Positions 1 through 5,562 are shown, counted from the first letter of the stretch. The stretch: 8,714 nucleotides of DNA from Chloroflexota bacterium (GCA_021789355.1 JAJYJR010000231.1:1-8714), one strand, 5' to 3'. Numbers and translations are program-made. Notes: generated from the sequence alone by a model not told the origin.

Positions 1-586
1 GCAGCTCGAGGCGGACGATCTTGGAGCCGAAGCGTCCGGCCCGCAGCAGCGAGCGATCGAGCAGGTCCGGGTGCGTATTGGTCGACGCCAGCCAGAACAC
101 CCGGCCGCCGTCCCGCAGGCCGTCCAGGGCGCTCAACAGCGCGTACAGCACGCTGCGCGAGCGCCGGTCGTGGGCCCGCGCGCCGCGCTCGAGCGCCACG
201 GCGTCGATCTCGTCGACATAAACCACCGCGGGCTGCGGGTGCGCGGCGAAGTGGCGGGCCAGGCGCGTCACGAGGTGCCCGCTGAGTTCGGCAGCCGTGC
301 ACTCGTAGTAGGCCACGGCGTCGCCGAGCAGCGCCGCGAGGATCCGCGCAAGGTTGGTCTTCCCGACCCCCGGCGGCCCGGTGAGGAGACAGGCGCGGAC
401 GAGCGATCCCCCCGCCGCCACCACCTGGTCGGGGTCGCGCAGCATGGCCGCCAGGCTGGCCACCTCGCGGGTGGCCCGCGCCGATCCGATGTGATCGGCG
501 AGGGTCAACCCGCGCACCTCGATGCGGTGGGCCTCGAGCCAGCGCCGCGTGCGGCGGTCCGTCTCCGGTCGAGCAGGCCTGGCCAT
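1..586 (-). CDS. FtsH/CDC48-like AAA+ ATPase, 3' end outside window
   Basis: The reverse strand is open from an ATG at 586 to the window edge (195 residues visible, no stop). It carries a full AAA core: Walker A GPPGVGKT at residues 70-77, Walker B VVYVDE at 121-126, sensor-1 STN at 168-170, and an arginine-finger segment LLRAGRFG around 180-187. The stretch before Walker A (GLTLADHIG...) resembles the start of FtsH/proteasomal AAA modules, but no membrane helix or protease part is visible. The usual FtsH aromatic pore loop (FVG) is not apparent; the matching stretch reads SGHLVTRL. An AGGGAG ribosome-binding site lies 7 nt before the ATG, which fixes the start. The ATP-driven remodelling role follows from the family; the substrate is unknown. 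It diverges from the helix-turn-helix gene at 811. Confidence 0.88.
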   Translation of the reverse strand, partial: MARPARPETDRRTRRWLEAHRIEVRGLTLADHIGSARATREVASLAAMLRDPDQVVAAGGSLVRACLLTGPPGVGKTNLARILAALLGDAVAYYECTAAELSGHLVTRLARHFAAHPQPAVVYVDEIDAVALERGARAHDRRSRSVLYALLSALDGLRDGGRVFWLASTNTHPDLLDRSLLRAGRFGSKIVRLEL

Positions 587-718
587 CGGTGCGCTCCCTG
601 TGCGGGTGATCGCCCCGTACGGAAGCGCAGGACGCGCGGTCCGTCGAGGTCGTGCGTGCCCACCGTTCCCTGTGTGCGCGGCGTTCGCATCGTTCGCGGC
701 CGGTCCGCTGGCGCTCGC

Positions 719-746
719 TTGACCGCCGGCATGGCCCGACCAGGGT
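719..746 (+). promoter_or_regulatory. Candidate sigma70-type promoter for the HTH gene
   Basis: TTGACC at 719-724 is followed after 16 nt by CAGGGT at 741-746. The same arrangement (TTGACG, 16 nt, CAGGAT) occurs before the gene at 3202, which makes both more credible. The -10 is a weak match, so this is inference from pattern only. Confidence 0.35.
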
Positions 747-751
747 TCGGT

Positions 752-793
752 GCGACGCCCGTCGGCGTCGCCGTCCCGGGCCCGCCGGCCCGG
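752..793 (+). other. Two tandem perfect stem-loops in the leader of the HTH gene
   Basis: GCGACGCC (752-759) and GGCGTCGC (764-771) form an 8-bp perfect stem with loop CGTC. Four bases later CCGGGCC (776-782) and GGCCCGG (787-793) form a 7-bp stem with loop CGCC. They sit between the candidate promoter and the GAGGA ribosome-binding site at 798-802. They could be operators or a structured leader that limits translation. GC-rich DNA makes chance hairpins common, but two perfect ones in tandem are notable. Confidence 0.45.
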
Positions 794-810
794 CGCCGAG
801 GACCGACGCC

Positions 811-1023
811 ATGCCCCGCATCTACTCGCTGGCCGCGATCGCCGCGGAGACCGGCTACACCCGTCGCTGGGTACTGCGCCAGGTGGAGCTCGGCCACCTC
901 GTCGCCGTGGCCTACGACGCGGGCGGCCGCCGCTCCTATCGCGTGCGCGAGGCCGACTACGCCGCCTTCCGCTCCCGCTACCTCCACGACGCGCGCGACC
1001 TGCCCCGCCGCGATGAAGGATGA
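811..1023 (+). CDS. Excisionase/MerR-type helix-turn-helix protein
   Basis: This small basic protein has 70 residues. Residues 5-55 read as the excisionase-type helix-turn-helix (HTH_17-like): SLAAIAAETGYTRRWV forms the two-helix unit, then LRQVELGHLVAV, a wing with GGRRSYRV, and an ADYAAF helix. Members bind DNA as recombination directionality factors or as small repressors. No integrase is visible here, so which role applies cannot be decided. The start is taken at the ATG at 811 because GAGGA lies 8 nt upstream and the HTH begins directly after; the frame stays open back to 652 but codes for low-complexity Arg-rich sequence. It diverges from the AAA+ ATPase and converges on the RepA-like gene. 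Confidence 0.75.
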   Translation: MPRIYSLAAIAAETGYTRRWVLRQVELGHLVAVAYDAGGRRSYRVREADYAAFRSRYLHDARDLPRRDEG

Positions 1024-1032
1024 GGCGGGAGC

Positions 1033-1084
1033 GACTCCAACCCAACCCCGCCTCCCCTATGCCGCCTGGGCTTGGGTTGGAGTC
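1033..1084. repeat. 13-bp perfect inverted repeat between convergent genes
   Basis: GACTCCAACCCAA (1033-1045) is exactly complementary to TTGGGTTGGAGTC (1072-1084), with 26 nt between. The right arm lies inside the last codons of the minus-strand ATPase (its ...VTPTQAQ end), and the left arm is 9 nt after the stop of the HTH gene. The position suits a bidirectional terminator, but there is no T-run and the loop is long. A recombinase or replication-protein binding site is the alternative. Confidence 0.6.
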
Positions 1085-2097
1085 ACCGCGGCCGCCGGCC
1101 GGTAGAGCGGGCGGTTCACGGGGCCGGCCTTGACCAGGTAGCCATCGCGCACGAAGGCCGCCAGCGCCTGGCGGGCGGTCTCGTCGCTGACGCCACGAGC
1201 TGCGGCAAGGTCGGGAGCGGCGAGCCCGCTCGCGGGGTCCGCCGCCACGCGCGCCGCGGCCAGCGCGACCACGGTCTCCGGGTCGACCCCGCCCGGATAC
1301 CGTGGCGTCGCCGGTGCCGACGTGGCCTGGGCCCGAACCGTGAAGCTGGCGGTCGCGCCGTCGTAGTCGAGGCGCAGCGACTCGCTCTCGGCATCGCGCA
1401 TCTCGCTCTCCAGGCGCAGGTGGTCGCCCTTGCGGGCGAGGATGAGGTTCCCGTCGGTCGCCGAGATGATCGCGCCCGAGCCGCGCGCCACGTTGCCGAT
1501 GGTGCCACCCTCGGCCGCGTGCTTGACCACGTGATGGACGAGGAGGACAGCGGTCCCGGCGGCGGTCAATCCCTGGAGGGCCGCCATGACGCGGCTCATC
1601 TCGCCGGCGACGTTCTCATCGGCGCGGTGCAGCTTCACCAACGGATCGAGGACGACCAGCACGGGCCGCAGCCGGGCGATCTCCTCGCGCAGGGCGCGCC
1701 AGCGCTTCGCCTCGTCGGTGCGGATCCCGGCCCGCAGCACGAGATGGGCGTAGGCCGGGGTCCCGCGCCGGGCCACGATGCGCCGGTAGCGCTCGGCCAC
1801 GCCGGCAGGTGTGCCCTCCTCGAGCACGTACAGGGTCGGGCCTGCGAGGACCGGGCGATCGAGGACGGGCTGCCCGGCCGCGACGGCCACCGTCAGGTCC
1901 ATGGCGAAGGTCGTCTTGCCGAGCTTCTGGGGACCGGCAAGGACGATGAGTCCACCGGCCGGGATGAGGCCGGGGACGACCCAGCGCAACGGCACAATCT
2001 CCTGTGCCAGGAACGCCGCAATGGACTGGGACAAGGGCGGCGGGGGGTCAGATGGTGATGCGTGGGATCGAGATGCGGGTTCGGCGGCGGATGGCAC
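1057..2097 (-). CDS. RepA/AAA_25-type RecA-fold ATPase with C-terminal winged helix
   Basis: The protein has 346 residues. It has a Pro-rich N-terminus (about 1-25), Walker A GPQKLGKT at 55-62, VLEE at 91-94 as likely catalytic glutamate, Walker B LVVLDPL at 147-153, VHH at 187-189 and RGSGAI at 205-210. This order is that of the AAA_25/RepA family (RSF1010 RepA-like hexameric ATPases), common on plasmids, phages and integrated elements. Residues about 270-333 look like a winged helix (DETARQALAAFVRDGYLVKAG), a fitting DNA-binding end. The likely role is helicase or loader in replication of an element; no primase or origin is seen nearby. The start is GTG at 2097, with AGGAGA 5 nt upstream. 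It is the last gene of a minus-strand group, 132 nt after the membrane-protein gene. Confidence 0.85.
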   Translation of the reverse strand: MPSAAEPASRSHASPSDPPPPLSQSIAAFLAQEIVPLRWVVPGLIPAGGLIVLAGPQKLGKTTFAMDLTVAVAAGQPVLDRPVLAGPTLYVLEEGTPAGVAERYRRIVARRGTPAYAHLVLRAGIRTDEAKRWRALREEIARLRPVLVVLDPLVKLHRADENVAGEMSRVMAALQGLTAAGTAVLLVHHVVKHAAEGGTIGNVARGSGAIISATDGNLILARKGDHLRLESEMRDAESESLRLDYDGATASFTVRAQATSAPATPRYPGGVDPETVVALAAARVAADPASGLAAPDLAAARGVSDETARQALAAFVRDGYLVKAGPVNRPLYRPAAAVTPTQAQAA

Positions 2098-2144
2098 GAC
2101 GGTCTCCTGGTGGCAGCGGCGGAGCTGGACCGGGGGACCGTCTG

Positions 2145-2169
2145 CGAGAGCACCCTCTCGTCAAGAGGG
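2145..2169 (-). other. Mutually exclusive hairpins upstream of the ATPase gene
   Basis: Three short arms compete: CGAGAG (2145-2150), CTCTCG (2155-2160) and AGAGGG (2164-2169). The middle segment can pair with either neighbour (CGAGAG/CTCTCG, or CCCTCT at 2153-2158 with AGAGGG), not both. The site is in the 132-nt gap before the ATPase start on the transcribed strand. It could act as an attenuator or an operator; this is pattern only. Confidence 0.3.
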
Positions 2170-2229
2170 ATCGAGCCGAGATGTTGAGGCCGTCTGGTCG
2201 GATGACCCAGGCGGGCCGATCCAGCGCGC

Positions 2230-2607
2230 TTACCAGCGCCGTCGACGAGGGGGCGCGGGCGGTGGTGGGGGTGGGACATAGCGGCGGGTCGCCTGGGCCA
2301 CCGCACGGCGGTAGGTCGACTCGCTGATGTCGCCGTGCTGCCAGAGCCTCCGCAAGTGTTCGAGATCGTCGAGCGGTACTTCGGGCTCGGGGGGCGCCGA
2401 CACGGGCGGCGGCACGGATGGGGCGCCCTGCGCATCGTGCACCAGGAGATAGACCGCCGCGGCCGAGATGATCAGCCATGTCTGGGGCAGGGGCAAGGAC
2501 CAGTGCACCAGGAGGGCCGCCCCACCGACCACGACCAGCGTCGTGGTGCCGGTCACCGCCACGAAGGCGAGGAGGAGCCAGGAGAGCCGGTTGATCACGG
2601 CCATCAT
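2230..2607 (-). CDS. Small two-helix membrane protein with SHOCT-like tail
   Basis: The protein has 125 residues. Two hydrophobic segments (about 9-36 and 43-57) are followed by a Pro-rich linker (61-76). Residues 79-107 (DLEHLRRLW..GDISESTYRRAV) match the layout of SHOCT domains, short C-terminal helical hairpins with an 'x-L-x-x-L-x-x-x-G-x-I-T-x-E-E-Y' pattern. The tail is a run of six prolines and a basic RRRRW end. The start is ATG 2607, which overlaps the stop of the zinc-ribbon gene as ATGA and implies coupled translation; a second ATG at 2604 is possible. The function is unknown. SHOCT domains are thought to mediate oligomerisation. The long open frame reaching back to 3384 on this strand is antisense noise. 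Confidence 0.75.
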   Translation of the reverse strand: MMAVINRLSWLLLAFVAVTGTTTLVVVGGAALLVHWSLPLPQTWLIISAAAVYLLVHDAQGAPSVPPPVSAPPEPEVPLDDLEHLRRLWQHGDISESTYRRAVAQATRRYVPPPPPPAPPRRRRW

Positions 2608-3005
2608 CGGGCAGCCCGCCCCGGGCCGTGGGGGCGCACGAGGTGGATCGTGATCGAGCTGATAGCAGGCCAGGTCGGGTTCGCCGCGCTGCGTGCTCCG
2701 CTCTCCGTGGGCACCAGGCGCAGGGGGCGTGCGTCGGGCGAGATCCAGAGTTCGTCGGGGTCGGCCGCCGGGGCATACAGGCGGGCGCTCGCGCGCACGT
2801 CGTCGGGCCCAAGCTCGACGCCCCGCTCGACCACCACGCCGTTGCGGATCCAGAGGCCGCAGCAGTCGCACGCGAGCGTCTCCACCGGGCCAAGCGACTC
2901 GGGGACGGGGGTGGGGTCGGCGCGTGTGAAGGTGCAGAGCCCGCTGAGCTCGCTCACGCCGCAGGCGGGGCAGGTGGTCGGTACGGCACGTCCGATGGGA
3001 TCCAT
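2604..3005 (-). CDS. Zinc-ribbon protein of unknown function
   Basis: The protein has 133 residues. CPAC at 12-15 and CDCC at 46-49 make a CxxC-x30-CxxC zinc-ribbon candidate, with aromatic and glycine residues between and after (GLWI). The middle (about 60-100) is polar with no membrane segment, so it is probably cytoplasmic. AAGGA lies about 7 nt before the ATG at 3005. Its TGA overlaps the ATG of the next gene, so it is the first gene of a minus-strand group leading to the membrane protein and the RepA-like ATPase. Zinc ribbons of this sort bind nucleic acid or protein; I do not recognise a specific family. Confidence 0.75.
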   Translation of the reverse strand: MDPIGRAVPTTCPACGVSELSGLCTFTRADPTPVPESLGPVETLACDCCGLWIRNGVVVERGVELGPDDVRASARLYAPAADPDELWISPDARPLRLVPTESGARSAANPTWPAISSITIHLVRPHGPGRAAR

Positions 3006-3087
3006 GCAGCGGTCCTTCCGGAGCGACCGCCGATCGCGCCGGGTGCGGATCGTCGCGGCTCCGGGAGGTTCGGCGACCGAGGCCGCA

Positions 3088-3155
3088 CGTCAAGCGGACG
3101 GGGGGTCTCATGCGCCGACCGCCCAGCTTGACGGCGCCGTGCAGCGGCCCAGGAT
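3088..3155. promoter_or_regulatory. Divergent promoter/operator with TTGAC-containing inverted repeat
   Basis: CGTCAAGC (3088-3095) and GCTTGACG (3126-3133) are exact inverted copies with 30 nt between. Each arm contains TTGACG reading outward, as expected for two divergent -35 boxes. Rightward, CAGGAT at 3150-3155 sits 16 nt after its TTGACG as a candidate -10 for the gene at 3202. Leftward no good -10 is seen. A shared regulator of both transcription units is inferred. Confidence 0.4.
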
Positions 3156-3201
3156 CGGGCTGGTGCCGTGACCGGGTCCGGTCGCGGGGAGCGAGGGGAC
3201 C

Positions 3202-3939
3202 ATGGCCGCCCGAGATCGCGTGCGCGAACACCCCGGCGACGCGGGTCCCCTGCGCCGCCCGCTCGTGCGCGGCCTGCGGGAGCGCTGGGGACGCGAGCGG
3301 GTCCGCCTGGCGGTGTGGCGCGGCACGTTCCTGCTCGTGCTCGGCGGCCTCGTCCTCGCGAGCGTGCTCGACCAGCCCTATCACGCGGCGATAAGCGCCT
3401 GGGTCGTCGCCGGGTCAGTCGCCTGGATCAGTGGCGTGGTCGCCGAGCGCGATCGGGCCCGCCGGATCCGCCGGCACGACACCAGCGGCCTGCCGGCGAT
3501 CGGCGGCTGGCGTCTGGTCGCCCCTCCGGGCGAGCTCGCGCCCGAGGACCTGCTGGCGCTCGACCTCGTCGCCTGGCTCTACGACCGCGCGCAGCTGCGG
3601 CAGCGACCCATCCGCGGGCATTCCCGGGGCGGTACCCGGACCACCTACGCCGGCGGGGGCCTGCGGGCCCTGGCCCGTCGCTGGGCCGCGCAGAGCGGGG
3701 CCCCGGTGCGCCAGGGCGATCGCACCCTGGCCCGCCTGCGCGCCCTTGGAGTGGTCCGCGGGGTGCGCATCAGCCAGGTGGTCGCCCATCGCCTCGTCTT
3801 CACCAGCGCCGAGGACGCCATCCGGACCATGGAACTCGCGACGGGTCGGCGGCTGGTGGCCTGGGAACTCGGGCGTGATCCGCGCGCTGGTGATGCGGAC
3901 GAGGCCGCGCCATGGTCAGGCGAACCCGCGCGCGCGTAG
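3202..3939 (+). CDS. Membrane-anchored protein with possible winged-helix domain
   Basis: The protein has 245 residues. A strongly basic N-terminus (about 1-38) precedes two hydrophobic segments at about 40-56 and 62-81, then a charged RDRARRIRRHD turn. The soluble C-terminal part has helices around 112-131 (ELAPEDLLALDLVAWLYDRA) and 153-200 (LRALARRWAAQ...RTLARLRALGVVRGVRI), whose order resembles a winged helix. The family is not recognised. GAGGGG shortly before the ATG at 3202 supports the start. It is divergent from the zinc-ribbon operon and shares its control region. The stop (TAG, 3937-3939) lies inside a dispersed repeat found again at 5382, so the C-terminus may have been re-formed by recombination. 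A membrane-tethered DNA-binding role is inference only. Confidence 0.72.
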   Translation: MAARDRVREHPGDAGPLRRPLVRGLRERWGRERVRLAVWRGTFLLVLGGLVLASVLDQPYHAAISAWVVAGSVAWISGVVAERDRARRIRRHDTSGLPAIGGWRLVAPPGELAPEDLLALDLVAWLYDRAQLRQRPIRGHSRGGTRTTYAGGGLRALARRWAAQSGAPVRQGDRTLARLRALGVVRGVRISQVVAHRLVFTSAEDAIRTMELATGRRLVAWELGRDPRAGDADEAAPWSGEPARA

Positions 3940-4003
3940 GAATGCTCCGGCACAGGGTCGACGCCGCTGCAGGGCCAACGCGCGACCCGATCCGTCGCGC
4001 TCG
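3924..4003 (+). repeat. Dispersed repeat, copy A
   Basis: This stretch starts at the last codons of the 3202 gene and resembles 5382-5460. The core, CGCGCGTAGG-A/G-ATG-C/G-TCCGGCAC, is followed by a weaker shared tail (GCGCGA..C..TC..GTCGCG). Both copies end a plus-strand reading frame with the same TAG. On the minus strand both read PVPxHxYARAGS, so the repeat may derive from a lost coding sequence. Confidence 0.5.
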
Positions 4004-4023
4004 AGACCAATGACCGACGTTCC

Positions 4024-4138
4024 CACGGCACGACGAACTGGGGGTTGACACGAGCCCAGTGCCGCCGACGCTCGGGCGTCGGACAGATCGCCTCCGCCGG
4101 GGGCGCACCGGCCGCCAGGAAGTGCGGAGAGAGCGGCT
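4024..4138 (+). promoter_or_regulatory. Conserved promoter and 94-nt leader, module copy 1
   Basis: TTGACA (4045-4050) is a consensus -35. From its first T to the ATG is 94 nt, exactly as in copy 2 (6483 to 6577). About 59 of the first 71 positions match with no gap, by my count. Inside lies a perfect hairpin, CCGACGC (4065-4071) / GCGTCGG (4076-4082) with loop TCGG; GCTCGGGCGTCGG is identical in both copies. No convincing -10 box is seen, so part of the conservation may serve an operator or RNA structure. GGAGAGAG before the ATG is the likely ribosome-binding site. Confidence 0.65.
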
Positions 4139-4396
4139 ATGCCAGCGAAGCCACGGTCCATGTACCTCGATCCCTACCTGGCCGACAGCGTTCATCGCGC
4201 GGCGCAGGGTCGCCGGCCGCTGACGCCCAGCACCTACCTGTCCTACCAGCTGCACGGCTGGGCACGCGACCACGCGTACGTGTACCGCCGCGCGCTCATG
4301 CGCGCGCTCGACGAGGAGGTCCGCCAGGGCCGAGTCGTGATCGTCCGGTCGGCGCACAGCGCCGAGGGCTACCTGCCGGTGGAGGTCGCCGCGTGA
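4139..4396 (+). CDS. Basic 85-residue protein, duplicated module, copy 1
   Basis: The family is not recognised. The N-terminus (residues 3-33) is basic with PRSMYL and GRRPLTP, followed by a helical core (STYLSYQLHG... to RALDEEVRQGR, about 31-65) and a likely beta hairpin VVIVRSAHSAEGYLPVEV. Helices followed by a hairpin suggest a small winged-helix DNA-binding protein, possibly a regulator of its own conserved leader. The paralogue at 6577 has the same length and about 58 of 85 identical residues. The block YRRALMRALDEEVRQGR is unchanged in protein although codons differ at synonymous sites, a sign of selection on the protein. The stop overlaps the GTG of the next gene (GTGA), implying translational coupling. 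Confidence 0.82.
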   Translation: MPAKPRSMYLDPYLADSVHRAAQGRRPLTPSTYLSYQLHGWARDHAYVYRRALMRALDEEVRQGRVVIVRSAHSAEGYLPVEVAA

Positions 4397-4725
4397 TCGC
4401 GGGCCCCCGCCCACCCGTCTACGGGGTTTCGCCGGCCGTCTCGACGAATTGCACCCCCAGGCCCGAGATCGAGGATCCTCGCCGCGTCGCGCTCGATCAG
4501 GCGGGCAATGATCCACGCGCACGCGCCTTGATCCGAGACCTGGATGACTGTCTCGATCTGTGGGACATCTCGGAGGGCATCGCCGCCGATGATCCCGCCG
4601 AGATGATCCGTGCGGCGGGAAGCCCTGCTCGGGCCGCAACTGCATGGGGTCTTTCAGCGAGAACGGCGCAGCGGTTCCGAGCGTCGATTGGCGGCTGTGC
4701 ACGTGAAGCAGGGAGTCGCGGATGA
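4393..4725 (+). CDS. 110-residue unknown protein coupled to the small basic protein
   Basis: The start is GTG at 4393, inside the stop of the preceding gene (GTGA overlap), with an open frame to TGA 4723-4725. The middle is acidic and helical (about residues 37-75: DPRARALIRDLDDCLDLWDISEGIAADDPAEMIRAAG). The end (about 77-100: ARAATAWGLSARTAQRFRASIGG) reads as a helix-turn-helix with the A-x-x-x-G-L-S-x-R-T pattern. No family is recognised. An acidic protein coupled to a small basic one is a layout seen in toxin-antitoxin and repressor pairs, but nothing here proves that. The equivalent frame after copy 2 (ATG 6834) is short and degraded. The start could only be GTG, since no upstream ATG lies in frame after the previous gene's start. 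Confidence 0.6.
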   Translation: MIAGPRPPVYGVSPAVSTNCTPRPEIEDPRRVALDQAGNDPRARALIRDLDDCLDLWDISEGIAADDPAEMIRAAGSPARAATAWGLSARTAQRFRASIGGCAREAGSRG

Positions 4726-4803
4726 GGGATCTCCTGGCCGATCTCGCCCACGGGAACGGGGAATCGGTCAGGGAGGTTCTCCCGGGGCGACGGCGGTGCC
4801 ACG

Positions 4804-5203
4804 ATGCACGTGACAGGGGGTCTCGTGATCGCAATCGGGCTGGCCCTGGCGAGTTCCCTGGCCTGCGGGAGCGCCGACTTTGCGGGCGGCCTGGCGTCCC
4901 GCCGCGCACATGTGTTGCGTGTCGTGACGGCCGGGGCTCCCGCCGGTCTCGGGCTGTATCTCCTGCTGCTCCCTCTGGTCGGCGCGGCCTGGTCGCGCTC
5001 TGCGCTCGCCTGGGGCGCGGGGTACGGCCTGGCCTCGGCGGTCACCTTCGCGCTGCTCTACGAGACCCTGGCCCTCGGCCCCATGAGCGTCCTCGCGCCG
5101 CTCACCGCGGTGATTTCAGCGGTCGTCCCGGTCGGAGTGGGTCTCCTGGAGGGCGGGCGCCTTGCCAGCCCGGCGATCCTCGGACTGCTTGTGGTGATCT
5201 TCG
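4804..5203 (+). pseudogene. Truncated EamA/DMT-family transporter (N-terminal half)
   Basis: The reading frame encodes about 133 residues typical of the first EamA repeat: hydrophobic helices from about 8-24 (LVIAIGLALASSLACGSADFAGG, the usual G-S-A-D-F segment), 40-60, 67-87 and 96-115, and the conserved end LEGGRL.SPAILGLLVVI. Intact members have two such repeats and about 280-300 residues. Here similarity stops near 5203 and the frame continues as unrelated sequence to a TAG at 5397. The true start may be ATG 4804 or GTG 4825; AGGGGG lies 4 nt before the GTG. With only half the fold it is unlikely to transport. The loss of the second half at a sharp point suggests recombination, not gradual decay. 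Confidence 0.7.
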
Positions 5204-5207
5204 AGGG

Positions 5208-5366
5208 TGATCTGGCTCCGGCGCGAGCGACGGAGCCGGCGGCGCCGACCGCTCGCCGCTGCCCACGGGTGACGAGCTTGAACCCCACGATGAGCGCCGC
5301 CATTGCCCACATGACCGGCAGCGAGAGCGAGGCGTGGAGCACCACCGCAGCCCCGACGACCGCCGA
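5208..5366 (-). pseudogene. Possible antisense fragment of a membrane protein (DUF2182-like end)
   Basis: Read on the minus strand, this stretch gives CVRGSAVVGAAVVL, then LSLPVMWAMAALIVGFKLV, then TRGQRRAVGAAGSVARAGA. It loosely resembles the last helix of DUF2182 predicted metal-binding membrane proteins (VMxxxWMAALAxxxxAEKLLP). It begins where the plus-strand EamA similarity ends, so two opposite-facing gene ends appear joined near 5205. The frame has no credible start. The family match is from memory of the motif and is weak. Confidence 0.3.
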
Positions 5367-5381
5367 GCCGCGCACGCACGA

Positions 5382-5460
5382 TCCCGCACGCGCGTAGGGA
5401 TGGTCCGGCACGGGTGGCAGCGAGGCACGACGAGCGCGCGATCGGTCCTCGTCGCGACCG
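5382..5460 (+). repeat. Dispersed repeat, copy B
   Basis: This is the partner of 3924-4003. The best part is 5383-5412, where most positions agree; the tail aligns only with small gaps. As in copy A, it supplies the terminal PARA codons and TAG stop to the plus-strand frame entering it. The two copies bracket module copy 1 and the EamA fragment, a 1.46-kb interval. Confidence 0.45.
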
Positions 5461-5486
5461 TGGTTCACCCTTCCCGCCATTCAGCC

Positions 5487-5562
5487 GTTGTCTGTCGAAT
5501 AGCTGGTACCTTCGTAACTGCCCCGCCGGAAGTAGTACTACTTCCAACCCAGCTAGGACAAC
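5487..5562. repeat. Nested palindromic structure around a perfect 18-bp palindrome
   Basis: The centre is GGAAGTAGTACTACTTCC (5528-5545), a perfect palindrome. Around it, TAGCTGG (5500-5506) pairs with CCAGCTA (5549-5555), and outside that GTTGTC (5487-5492) pairs with GACAAC (5557-5562). The left side has unpaired stretches of 7 and 21 nt; the right has 1 and 3. The region is visibly less GC-rich than its surroundings. It could be an operator for a dimeric regulator, a recombination or replication site, or the stem of an RNA. It lies 94 nt before the start of the next gene. Confidence 0.7.

Noticed and set aside
71..1105. Long plus-strand open frame of 344 codons
   Set aside because: It is antisense to the AAA+ ATPase and crosses the HTH gene in another frame; composition is Arg/Pro/Ala-rich with no recognisable motif, as expected of GC-rich shadow frames.
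1072..2058. 328-codon plus-strand frame
   Set aside because: It is entirely antisense to the RepA-like ATPase, whose Walker motifs are unmistakable; no ribosome-binding site or motif of its own.
2608..3384. Minus-strand extension upstream of the SHOCT membrane protein
   Set aside because: It is open by chance over the zinc-ribbon gene and antisense to the 3202 gene; the ATGA overlap at 2607 marks the real start.
4722..5210. Frame starting with an ATGA overlap after the 110-residue gene
   Set aside because: The first 15 residues look protein-like, but the rest is an out-of-frame reading of the EamA fragment and Arg/Pro-rich; at most a truncated third gene.
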